A DNA stretch of 32,477 nucleotides from the IMG/VR virus record IMGVR_UViG_3300035698_008049, positions 1 to 32,477 of that record. One strand, given 5' to 3'. Made by a program: the position numbers and the translations under genes. Position 1 is the first letter of the stretch, and every line of letters starts with the position of its first letter. A model generated the notes under the pieces. It saw only the letters and a program-made list of their open reading frames with translations. It searched no databases and had not been told where the DNA came from. Origin of the DNA: a virus. Shown here piece by piece: positions 14,811 to 20,653 of this stretch.

Positions 14811-15719
14811 TTAATATGCCCATGTAGTGTATCCAGAAGTAAGAGCTTTTATTATTTCAATCTCTTCATCATTGTATCCAAGTTGTTCGCCCTCTATTGA
14901 TATTATTTTATCTTTGAAGTCGGAGTAAATAACTTGCCAATCACCAATGACTGCTTTGTTATTTCTAGCATTTGAAATTTTAGACTTAGGTTGTTTTCTC
15001 CAATCAATTTGGTCTATTGGATATTTATATAGAAATTCTGATTCAGGTTCTACATCTGGCAAGATATATTTTTCATTTATTTCTGCATATCGTGCATATA
15101 CATCAGTATATAAATCAAATTTTTGACTACCACAAATAAATTCAGAACCATTTCTAATTAATGTAAATTGGTAAATATCTTTGATTATTAAGTCACGTAA
15201 AAAGTGAACTTGAAATAAAATACCTTTAGTTACTCCTAAGAAATCCATATACTGTGCCAGCTGTTTTAGGTGTGCTAGTTTAGGCATTCCCAGTTCTAAT
15301 TCCTTTTCTGCATACATCCCATAGCTTGTTTTTATTTCAACTGGCAATTGAAGTCCCTCATCTTTGATTATAGCGTCCATGTAACCAGAGACTCTAACAC
15401 CATTTCTAGTCATATCAACTCTATGTTGACTTGGGTGTTCTAGCCATTTACCATCTCTATTTGTGTATGGAGCAGGAGGAACTAAGATTCCCATTTCATC
15501 AAAAATTTGCACAACAGCTTCCTCTAGTTTTGTTCGCATACCTAATGCAAACTGAGTCTCAACTGTCATTGGGTTAGTTTCTACTGTTCCTTTAAATCTA
15601 TGATATATATCAAATTGATTTACTTCAGATTCAGTACACCAAAAAGAATTCTTTTTTCCACGATGTTTATCCCTTTCTTTTAATAGATGTTGTTTTACTT
15701 GTGTTTTTAAAAATGACAT
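14811..15719 (-). CDS. PD-(D/E)XK nuclease, RecB/Cas4-like
   Basis: The 302-residue protein carries the nuclease core. A helix holds an acidic residue ('RTKLEEAV', about E66/E67). 'SGYMDAI' (D115), 'PVEIKTS' (E128, K130) and the motif 'LKQLAQYMDFLG' (Q153/Q156, Y157) of RecB-family exonucleases follow. No iron-sulfur cysteine cluster is seen, so it is not a complete Cas4. It probably processes DNA ends in recombination-dependent replication. It stands upstream of the initiator gene, separated by the repeat-rich region. I cannot name a specific subfamily. Confidence 0.8.
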   Translation of the reverse strand: MSFLKTQVKQHLLKERDKHRGKKNSFWCTESEVNQFDIYHRFKGTVETNPMTVETQFALGMRTKLEEAVVQIFDEMGILVPPAPYTNRDGKWLEHPSQHRVDMTRNGVRVSGYMDAIIKDEGLQLPVEIKTSYGMYAEKELELGMPKLAHLKQLAQYMDFLGVTKGILFQVHFLRDLIIKDIYQFTLIRNGSEFICGSQKFDLYTDVYARYAEINEKYILPDVEPESEFLYKYPIDQIDWRKQPKSKISNARNNKAVIGDWQVIYSDFKDKIISIEGEQLGYNDEEIEIIKALTSGYTTWAY

Positions 15720-15747
15720 GGGCTTTTTATTAATAAATAAGAAATTA

Positions 15748-15768
15748 CTGCCCCCAAAATAGAGGCAG
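15748..15768 (-). other. intergenic hairpin
   Basis: CTGCCTC pairs with GGGGCAG across a 7-nt loop in the minus-strand RNA, between the SANT and nuclease genes. There is no U-run after it, so it is not a standard terminator. It could attenuate or protect the mRNA. Confidence 0.35.
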
Positions 15769-15775
15769 AGGTTTG

Positions 15776-16042
15776 CTATTTATTATTTTTAAGCCTTGTC
15801 ATTCTAGCTGATACTGAACTTGGTGTTCTACTCAAGTCTTTGCCAATATCAGTTACTCCAAACCCAGCATCTTTTAAATCTGATAATGTTTCATCTTCTT
15901 TTTTACTCCACGCCTTTCGTGTGTGCCCAGTCATTTTTCGTTTTCGTGTTGTCTCTGGACGATTCAATAAGATATCCATAACCTTATTTTTTTTGTCATT
16001 ATTTGTGACCTCAATACTGAGACCATTTGTTGTGATTTTCAT
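15776..16042 (-). CDS. SANT/Myb-like DNA-binding protein, 88 aa
   Basis: The C-terminal half ('KAWSKKEDETLSDLKDAGFG', then 'VTDIGKDLSRTPSSVSARM') is a three-helix SANT/Myb-type or GcrA-like domain. The tryptophan opens helix 1 and the 'TPSSVSARM' stretch is the recognition helix. The N-terminal 30 residues are a small beta segment. It probably regulates transcription of this operon or binds the origin. It is a basic protein. Confidence 0.7.
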   Translation of the reverse strand: MKITTNGLSIEVTNNDKKNKVMDILLNRPETTRKRKMTGHTRKAWSKKEDETLSDLKDAGFGVTDIGKDLSRTPSSVSARMTRLKNNK

Positions 16043-16070
16043 ACTTTTTTTATTACTTTTTTATTAAATA

Positions 16071-16715
16071 TTAATCATCATTTAATCCAGCACGCTTCTT
16101 GCACGCCAAATGAAATTCCCTAACATCTTCACGAAAATGTTTAATTAGTTTATACTCTCTATATTCCGGAGTTATCCTTGCACGTTCCTCTGCTTCCGCA
16201 CGCGAACAATGATACTTGTCTATTATATCTGTCAATCGTTTCCTATATCCTTGTTCACAATATATCTCATATTGACTAAACCAACTCATCAATGCAATTA
16301 TCTCAATTGAATAATCCGCCCATTTATCTCGGTTGACTTCTATATTTTTAATTCGCTCACGTCTTACATTATGCATTGTTACCTTTGCACTTCGTATAGC
16401 TAATTCACAATCCTCTTTCCATTGGTCAAATTTTTCCTTTTCTTTACCATTTAATTCCTCATATAACTTATCAGTGGTTGGTGGATTGATATCACTTGTT
16501 TTAGCACCAGAACGTTTATTATATTTTTCTACAATAGGATTAGAATTTTTCTTATCCTCTTCTTTAAGCTCATCTAAATATACATGGAGTAGTTTAACGT
16601 CTTTTTCTTTTAGCTTTCCTTCTGACTGTATTTCATTTAGAAGTTTAGCAAGTTTTGAATCAAAATATGCCTTACGAATATATTCTTTTGTTTTACCGCA
16701 GATTAATTTTTCCAT
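16071..16715 (-). CDS. helical protein of unknown function, 214 aa
   Basis: The product is strongly charged and mostly alpha-helical, without membrane segments or cysteine clusters. Features are a helical N-terminus ('YIRKAYFDSKLAKLLNEIQ') and an acidic-basic middle (residues 45-110). An aromatic patch 'IALMSWFSQYEIYCEQGY' comes near residue 145. It begins 1 nt after the SSB gene, so it likely belongs to DNA metabolism. I do not recognise the family. Confidence 0.6.
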   Translation of the reverse strand: MEKLICGKTKEYIRKAYFDSKLAKLLNEIQSEGKLKEKDVKLLHVYLDELKEEDKKNSNPIVEKYNKRSGAKTSDINPPTTDKLYEELNGKEKEKFDQWKEDCELAIRSAKVTMHNVRRERIKNIEVNRDKWADYSIEIIALMSWFSQYEIYCEQGYRKRLTDIIDKYHCSRAEAEERARITPEYREYKLIKHFREDVREFHLACKKRAGLNDD

Positions 16716-16716
16716 A

Positions 16717-17151
16717 TTAGAAAGGTATGTTTTCTATGTTAATTTCACCTTCTGCTTCTTCTACTTTTACTGCATTCGGCTCATTAATTGCCTTATCTAG
16801 TTCATTAGTTGCGACTGCTGGTTTTGCTATAAGAGCTTTAATTTGTGCTTCTAGCACTGACACTCTTTTTTCTAATTCTCCAGTTGAATTAGGTTTTTGT
16901 GCCGTTTCAAATCTTAACTGTTCTTTTTCTTGATACATTTGTTTAGATAACAAAACATTAACGTTATCATTTTCATTCCATCCATCTGTAATACTGTTAC
17001 CCCAACCATTAATCCATATTCCTTCACCTTTTGGATCTTTAACTTCCTTTGTTACTATACCAATTACTTGGTAATCTTTACCTTCTTTGTTTGTTTTGTT
17101 TTGTCGTGCAATTTTAACAATGGTTAAGGTACACTTTTGTTTTTCACTCAT
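16717..17151 (-). CDS. single-stranded DNA-binding protein (OB fold, IPF tail)
   Basis: Residues 1-85 look like a beta-barrel ('CTLTIVKIARQ', 'KDYQVIGIVTKEV', 'GIWINGWGN'). A coiled-coil helix ('ELEKRVSVLEAQIKALI') and a flexible acidic tail follow. The final residues INIENIPF match the acidic D/E-x-IPF tip by which bacterial SSB recruits partner proteins. Length (144) and tail fit a phage SSB, although the OB core is divergent. It is the first gene of the replication cluster. Confidence 0.7.
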   Translation of the reverse strand: MSEKQKCTLTIVKIARQNKTNKEGKDYQVIGIVTKEVKDPKGEGIWINGWGNSITDGWNENDNVNVLLSKQMYQEKEQLRFETAQKPNSTGELEKRVSVLEAQIKALIAKPAVATNELDKAINEPNAVKVEEAEGEINIENIPF

Positions 17152-17213
17152 AATGTTTAAATTTAGTTATTATTTTATTATAATATATTTTTAAAAATAA
17201 ATAAAGAGCTAAA

Positions 17214-17387
17214 TTATTTAATATAATTGTTCTCTCTAAGTAATTCCACACAATAGTTTATTTCAGTCTGGGGTACTGATGCTGATACTGTGGAGGCTTC
17301 TATGGACTTAACACCAACGTATGAGTGTATTATTAAGCCTATTAGTGGTACTGTTGCGATTAGTAATATTTCTTTTATTGAGTACAT
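17214..17387 (-). CDS. small secreted or membrane-anchored protein, 57 aa
   Basis: The product begins MYSIKEILLIATVPLIGLII, one hydrophobic helix that could be a signal anchor. A short polar part with one Cys follows and ends 'LLRENNYIK'. The start follows AATTAATCTAT. It lies 5 nt downstream of the Cys-triplet gene. I do not recognise it. Confidence 0.6.
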   Translation of the reverse strand: MYSIKEILLIATVPLIGLIIHSYVGVKSIEASTVSASVPQTEINYCVELLRENNYIK

Positions 17388-17392
17388 ATAGA

Positions 17393-17770
17393 TTAATTAT
17401 TAAACTCCTTTATTTTCTTCTCATATTCTTTTTGACCAACTTCAATGTTACAGATAGCATATTTTAAATTGTTTGCACTTTTACATCCGTAGCAATTAGA
17501 GCAATCATAGCAATTAGAGCACCTATAGCAATCAAAGCAATCAGAGCAATTATAGCAATCAGAGCACCTATAGCAATCAGAGCAACCAGAGCAATTAGGG
17601 CACCTATAGCAATTAGAGCAATCAGAGCAATCAGAGCAACCAGAGCAATTAGAGCAACCAGAGCAATCAGAGCAATAACGATTAACTGTATTTTTTAGAG
17701 TGTCTATCGACTGCTTATATTCGATTATTTCTTTTTTAGTCATTTTTAATATTTCTTTTTTAGTTTTCAT
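17393..17770 (-). CDS. cysteine-triplet repeat protein (22 Cys in C-x-x register)
   Basis: The 125-residue protein has a helical N-terminus (1-30). A perfect run of 21 C-x-x triplets plus one Cys follows (residues 33-96). The second position is almost always Ser or Tyr and the third is D, N, G or R. A 29-residue C-terminus closes it. Cysteine at every third residue could form a metal-binding or disulfide-laddered solenoid. It could act as a metallothionein-like sponge. I know no characterised relative. The coding DNA is itself a 9-bp repeat. Confidence 0.7.
   Translation of the reverse strand: MKTKKEILKMTKKEIIEYKQSIDTLKNTVNRYCSDCSGCSNCSGCSDCSDCSNCYRCPNCSGCSDCYRCSDCYNCSDCFDCYRCSNCYDCSNCYGCKSANNLKYAICNIEVGQKEYEKKIKEFNN
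17483..17674 (-). repeat. 9-bp periodic coding repeat
   Basis: The TGC codon recurs every 9 nt over 192 nt inside the Cys-triplet gene, with TCT or TAT next to it. Copy number could change by slippage, which would change protein length in steps of three residues. Confidence 0.75.
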
Positions 17771-17909
17771 ATTCTTTTAGTTTATTATTAATTATGTTTA
17801 AAGCTCTTTCTGCGTCTGCTCTTTGGGTGGGGTCGCTTAGTCTTGTTACTTGTAGAGTTTTAGCCATTAGCCAGCCTCCTTTTGATATAGGGGGTTTGTT
17901 TAGTTTCAT
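17760..17909 (-). CDS. small protein, 49 aa (or 35 aa from inner ATG)
   Basis: The frame MKLNKPPISKGGWLMAKTLQ continues to '...INNKLKEYEN' and overlaps the Cys-triplet gene start. The outer ATG (17909) overlaps the TGA of a preceding short frame. The inner ATG (17867) has a strong Shine-Dalgarno AAAGGAGG, which favours the 35-residue form. Function is unknown. Confidence 0.5.
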   Translation of the reverse strand: MKLNKPPISKGGWLMAKTLQVTRLSDPTQRADAERALNIINNKLKEYEN

Positions 17910-17983
17910 AGGAATTTAGCTAGGTATTTAATAGGGTCTTCTTCTAGTACCATTTCTTGGATACTATACGCCCATTTAGGCAT
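17906..17983 (-). CDS. short frame, 25 aa, with Shine-Dalgarno
   Basis: MPKWAYSIQEMVLEEDPIKY-LAKFL follows CAGGAGCA and ends with a TGA overlapping the next ATG. The frame is open further upstream without a start codon ('NQTAGAM'). It may therefore be the remnant of a longer gene. Confidence 0.35.
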   Translation of the reverse strand: MPKWAYSIQEMVLEEDPIKYLAKFL

Positions 17984-18018
17984 TGCTCCTGCTGTTTGAT
18001 TTCTTTAACAAAACCTCC

Positions 18019-18066
18019 TCAGTACCTTGCCATTGTATCTACTACGTTCATTTGTTCTTCATTCAT
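18019..18066 (-). pseudogene. short frame MNEEQMNVVDTMARY, interrupted by UGA
   Basis: The frame stops at TGA and would continue 'GGFVKEIKQQEQC'. Small phage proteins with a segment like 'YGGSFVKAL' are familiar to me, and in such an alignment the TGA stands at a glycine. It is either a decayed gene or a UGA read as an amino acid. No long gene here has an internal UGA. Confidence 0.35.
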
Positions 18067-18092
18067 GATATCAAAATTAATAAATTAATGTG

Positions 18093-18166
18093 TGGAGAGA
18101 CCAGGAGTTGAACCTAATCTTATGGTTTTTCAAACCATCGTGCAAAACCACTTACACCATCTCTCC
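18093..18166 (-). tRNA. tRNA-Phe (GAA)
   Basis: The acceptor stem GGAGAGA/TCTCTCC is perfect. The anticodon stem ATGGT/ACCAT closes loop TTGAAAA (anticodon GAA). The T loop is TTCAACT on a stem with two G-U pairs. The discriminator is A and CCA is not encoded. It stands alone, about 17 kb from the main array. Confidence 0.92.
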
Positions 18167-18238
18167 GAAAAGTGAGAGGTTTTGAATAGCTCTCTCTTAC
18201 TATAGATATAATCACCTCCTAAGCGTTTATGTTAAACA

Positions 18239-18433
18239 TTACTTGTCGCATACGTCCTCCTCTGTTATTGTGGAAAACCTAGCTTTATTAATTAGTTCTA
18301 CCTTTCTTTTTTTTGGTAAATCTTTCCACCATTCTTTTGTTCGTTCTACTGCTCTGCTCCCTGTCCAAAACCATTCAAGATTAAACTTAGCATCTTTGAT
18401 TTTGATTTCTAGCCTTTTAGTTCGCTTAGCCAT
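18239..18433 (-). CDS. small protein, 64 aa, intact member of a paralog pair
   Basis: The product is basic, with 'KEWWKDLPKKRKVELINKARF' style content near residues 33-53 and ending 'TEEDVCDK'. A GAGGA Shine-Dalgarno precedes the ATG, unlike most genes in the window. The neighbouring frame at 18426-18626 encodes the same pattern (EWW...LI.KARF...TED) but is broken. Function unknown. Confidence 0.6.
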   Translation of the reverse strand: MAKRTKRLEIKIKDAKFNLEWFWTGSRAVERTKEWWKDLPKKRKVELINKARFSTITEEDVCDK

Positions 18434-18626
18434 ACAAATCCTCAGTGTTTACTTTAAAAAATCTTGCTTTTTTGATAAGTGATGTTTTTGTTTCGTCTTG
18501 TAATTCTTCCCACCATTCTTCTAACTTTTATTTTGGATTACTGTTTCTACAATCTATCTCTAGGTTAAGTTTTTTATACTTGATAAGTTAGATTGCTTCT
18601 TTTTCAGTTAATGGTTGTTCTCGCAT
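18426..18626 (-). pseudogene. broken paralog of the 18239-18433 gene with two in-frame TAA
   Basis: From the ATG at 18626, behind Shine-Dalgarno AGGAG, the 67-codon frame reads MREQPLTEKEAI, TAA, 'LIKYKKLNLEIDCRNSNPK', TAA, 'KLEEWWEELQDETKTSL', then 'IKKARFFKVNTEDLYG' and a final TAA. The whole length aligns with the intact neighbour, so coding sequence has been kept while two nonsense codons arose. The last codons overlap the neighbour's ATG. Confidence 0.6.
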
Positions 18627-18817
18627 GGTTGAACTCCTATTGCTTTATAAATATTTTTTCTAATTTCTTTTCGTTTTTTATTTTCTTCTGTTTCACGAAT
18701 GATAGTGTCCCTCATGGATTTTCGGTCTATCATATTACTAGCTAGATAAACTAAAGATGAGTCTTTTCCACGCATTATTTTGCGATATGCTTGTCTGTGC
18801 TTTTCTTTGTTTTCCAT
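18608..18817 (-). CDS. small basic helical protein, 69 aa
   Basis: The product is rich in Lys, Arg and Glu and almost wholly helical ('HRQAYRKIMRGKDSSLVYLA', 'ETEENKKRKEIRKNIYKAIG'). A weak Shine-Dalgarno AAGGTG lies upstream. The 3' end overlaps the start of the broken paralog. It might bind nucleic acid. I do not recognise it. Confidence 0.55.
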   Translation of the reverse strand: MENKEKHRQAYRKIMRGKDSSLVYLASNMIDRKSMRDTIIRETEENKKRKEIRKNIYKAIGVQPCENNH

Positions 18818-18855
18818 GATACACCTTGAAGTGATTAATTTGTAATGAACTATTA

Positions 18856-18972
18856 TTTACTATATTCTATAGAGGATAGAAACGACTTCAGTGAATCACG
18901 AATTCACAGTACCAATATAAATAGTTGTTTGTCGCTAACGGTCTATTCCGCCACTCTATAGAATGTAATAAA
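18856..18972 (-). ncRNA. multi-stem RNA structure, ~117 nt
   Basis: The outer arms (18954-18972 and 18856-18874) pair over 19 nt with one mismatch and one G-U, including the perfect core ATTCTATAGAG. Inside, GGAATAGA pairs with TCTATCC, GCGAC with GTCGT, and a closed hairpin GTGAAT/ATTCAC has loop TCGTG. Nested helices over 117 nt in a gene-free stretch suggest a structured RNA or a folded mRNA leader. Confidence 0.5.
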
Positions 18973-18984
18973 CAAATAAATCTC

Positions 18985-19066
18985 TTAACATAACCAATTA
19001 TCCGGTCATCATATAATGAAAAGGAGGTTAACACTATAGTCATCTCGAAATAATTAGTTATGTTAA
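18985..19066 (-). ncRNA. RNA element closed by a 17-bp helix, related to 6844-6940
   Basis: TTAACATAACTAATTAT (19050-19066, minus strand) pairs with 18985-19001, one pair being G-U only in the minus-strand RNA. The enclosed sequence has the order TCGAGAT, then TTAACC, then TCCTTTT. The element at 6844-6940 has TCGGGAT, TCAAC, TCCTTTC. It overlaps the end of the small zinc-ribbon gene at 19058-19198. Confidence 0.5.
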
Positions 19067-19198
19067 ATTATTTAATTGATTTTTATTACAATTAACTATT
19101 AAATCATAACACTCTGAACATAATTTTATATCGTCATTAAATTCAGGTGTTATTAATTCGTCTTCTTTAAATTCTTCCTCACATTGAAAACATTTCAT
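19058..19198 (-). CDS. zinc-ribbon microprotein, 46 aa
   Basis: The product MKCFQCEEEFKEDELI... has two CxxC knuckles (CFQC and CSEC) and a short tail 'NKNQLNNLT'. The ATG overlaps the TGA of the upstream gene (ATGA). Zinc ribbons of this size in phages often bind nucleic acid or host polymerase. The actual target is unknown. Confidence 0.65.
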   Translation of the reverse strand: MKCFQCEEEFKEDELITPEFNDDIKLCSECYDLIVNCNKNQLNNLT

Positions 19199-19347
19199 AC
19201 TTTTATATATTTTTTTAAATAATGTTGACTTTTACATGTTAAATGTCTTATCTGCCATCCTCCTCTACCATTTCGTTCAATATACCCATTTTTCTTTTTA
19301 ACTGGTTTTTTACATACATAACACGTTCCAGGATACTCATTTCTCAT
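19195..19347 (-). CDS. zinc-finger microprotein, 50 aa
   Basis: The product has CYVC near the start, then a basic stretch 'KKPVKKKNGYIERNGRGGW', then 'RHLTCKSQH', giving a likely C-C...H-C zinc site. Both ends overlap neighbours as ATGA, so three genes (19344-19499, this one and 19058-19198) are translationally coupled. Confidence 0.65.
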   Translation of the reverse strand: MRNEYPGTCYVCKKPVKKKNGYIERNGRGGWQIRHLTCKSQHYLKKYIKV

Positions 19348-19499
19348 GTTTTTATTAGTTCATTTGCCTGTTTCTCTAAACTATCAATATTAAGATTATC
19401 AAAACTATCTAAAGTTTTAGCTTGTTCTAGTAGGTGTTTAATTCCTCTTTCATACATATGATTTAAACTTTCCTCTATTATGTTTTTTTTGTTTGACAT
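19344..19499 (-). CDS. helical microprotein, 51 aa
   Basis: MSNKKNIIEESLNHMYERGI continues with 'KHLLEQAKTLDSFDNLNIDS' and ends 'ANELIKT'. It is all helix and without cysteines. It opens the coupled trio. No recognised family. Confidence 0.6.
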   Translation of the reverse strand: MSNKKNIIEESLNHMYERGIKHLLEQAKTLDSFDNLNIDSLEKQANELIKT

Positions 19500-19513
19500 A
19501 TTTTTATTATTAA

Positions 19514-19807
19514 TTAAAAAGGTAGAACACTCTCTTCCTCATTCTCTTTTGTTACATTATCTCGTCTTTCTTGTTCCTGTTTTAACTTCTTAAATCCAGC
19601 TTTCATACCCACTTGAAGCACATATAAAATATTAGTCCATCTTTCTTCGTATTCTGCGGTTCCGCCTGTAAAGCACCAGTTTTTCTTTTTATAACTAAAA
19701 TTTTCATTGTATTCCATTATAGATACTTTCATTCTATCATAGTCAACACGAATTATTACTTTTACCTCTTGTATTTCAATCGAAAATGTTTCTCTAATTC
19801 TTTTCAT
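19514..19807 (-). CDS. small phage protein of unknown function, 97 aa
   Basis: N-terminal beta strands ('TFSIEIQEVKVIIRVDYDRM') lead to 'YKKKNWCFTGGTAEYEERW', a helix 'WTNILYVLQVGMKAGFKKLK' and a charged tail ending 'ESVLPF'. The hydrophobic end after acidic residues slightly recalls the SSB tip, which may be chance. I do not recognise the family. Confidence 0.6.
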   Translation of the reverse strand: MKRIRETFSIEIQEVKVIIRVDYDRMKVSIMEYNENFSYKKKNWCFTGGTAEYEERWTNILYVLQVGMKAGFKKLKQEQERRDNVTKENEEESVLPF

Positions 19808-19870
19808 ATTTTTTTTATATTAATTTTATACTTATCTTTGTCCTAATAAAAGAACAAAGGAAGAATACAA

Positions 19871-19957
19871 TTATTGGCTGTACGCCCAGGTTCGTGCTTC
19901 TTTTTGAGTTCTGAACCCAGACTTACGTAGTCTAATACCATCTACTGATACTCGCAT
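19871..19957 (-). CDS. microprotein resembling an integrase arm-type DNA-binding piece, 28 aa
   Basis: MRVSVDGIRLRKSGFRTQKE-ARTWAYSQ resembles the N-terminal arm-binding domain of tyrosine recombinases ('RKSGFRTKKEAE'). No integrase follows. A TTG at 19975 would add six residues (LKKGYA) right after the upstream stop. It may be a small DNA-binding protein or a relic. Confidence 0.45.
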   Translation of the reverse strand: MRVSVDGIRLRKSGFRTQKEARTWAYSQ

Positions 19958-19976
19958 TGCGTATCCTTTTTTCAAT

Positions 19977-20198
19977 CTAATTAGTTCCCCTCTTTTTTTG
20001 TTTTTCATTTGGTTGAAAATTATGAATTATATTTTTAAATTTGCATTTCGGGCAATGATATATATTTCCACACATCATCCATAAGAAGTAAATTATACCA
20101 CCAAGGAATGTAAAAAGAAGTAATCCAAGACCAATTATCCAGGAACCTCGTTGTTCTGCTTTACCTATGTGGTTACAGTTAGGGCATTTCATTATCAT
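19977..20198 (-). CDS. zinc-ribbon membrane protein, 73 aa
   Basis: CPNC (residues 5-8) and CPKC (about 49-52) flank a hydrophobic segment 'WIIGLGLLLFTFLGGIIYFL'. This arrangement resembles the LITAF fold, in which a membrane helix is inserted between two zinc knuckles. It would sit on the inner membrane face. Function unknown. Confidence 0.65.
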   Translation of the reverse strand: MIMKCPNCNHIGKAEQRGSWIIGLGLLLFTFLGGIIYFLWMMCGNIYHCPKCKFKNIIHNFQPNEKQKKRGTN

Positions 20199-20235
20199 AT
20201 TTTTTTATTTAAAGTGTAATATACAATTAAATTAC

Positions 20236-20299
20236 TTACAGAGAGCCAAGATACTTTATCTTCGCTCCCCAAATTTTTGTTAGAGGTTGCCCTCTGTAA
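20236..20299 (-). other. intergenic RNA stem structure
   Basis: TTACAGAG (20292-20299, minus) pairs with CTCTGTAA (20236-20243). Inside is a hairpin AAGATA/TATCTT with loop AAG, flanked by GAGC/GGCTC. It is just downstream of a zinc-ribbon gene. There is no U-run, so it is not a simple terminator. Confidence 0.45.
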
Positions 20300-20304
20300 A
20301 TAAT

Positions 20305-20430
20305 CTATTTCTTATTATAGTTTTTTAACCATTTTTTCCATTTGCATACAGGACAGAATACCTCTCTATATATACTATCTTCTGCTGTTTGTATATATGC
20401 TTCAGTTGAATCACATCTTTTACATTTCAT
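20305..20430 (-). CDS. zinc-ribbon microprotein, 41 aa
   Basis: MKCKRCDSTEAYIQTAEDSI is followed by 'YREVFCPVCKWKKWLKNYNK'. The two CxxC pairs (C3/C6 and C27/C30) form a minimal zinc ribbon with a basic aromatic tail. This is one of several such genes in the region. Confidence 0.65.
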   Translation of the reverse strand: MKCKRCDSTEAYIQTAEDSIYREVFCPVCKWKKWLKNYNKK

Positions 20431-20434
20431 ATAA

Positions 20435-20653
20435 TTATCTTAATTGTCTTTCTATTTTTTCATTATCATCTTCTGCTGGCTTCATTCTTAGACTTACACT
20501 CTCACCATATGTTTCAAAATGGTAATTCTTATCAATAGTCACAAAACCTGCACTTGTTGCTCCTCCAAATTTACGTGCCATTTCCGTGTGAGTAATTAAA
20601 TTAGAAAACATTATTACTCCATCGTCTTTCGTCATTGTGTATTTTAGTTTCAT
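20435..20653 (-). CDS. small protein of unknown function, 72 aa
   Basis: The product has beta-like character ('GVIMFSNLITHTEMARKFGG', 'AGFVTIDKNYHFETYGESVS') and a charged C-terminus. It starts directly downstream of the structure-rich stretch 20654-20937. No recognised family. Confidence 0.55.
   Translation of the reverse strand: MKLKYTMTKDDGVIMFSNLITHTEMARKFGGATSAGFVTIDKNYHFETYGESVSLRMKPAEDDNEKIERQLR

Noticed and set aside
14811-15719. Complete Cas4 nuclease
   Set aside because: The PD-(D/E)XK motifs are present, but the cysteines for an iron-sulfur cluster are missing and no cas genes or CRISPR array are nearby.
17483-17674. Short DNA repeats that could look like a CRISPR array
   Set aside because: The period is 9 bp with no spacers, and the repeats encode the C-x-x triplets in one open frame.
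18206-18222. AGGAGGTGAT on the minus strand as a ribosome binding site
   Set aside because: No start codon or open frame follows at a usable distance before the tRNA-Phe gene.
19871-19957. Integrase remnant as evidence for integration
   Set aside because: Only an arm-domain-like piece of 28 residues is seen. There is no catalytic domain and no attachment site that I can support.
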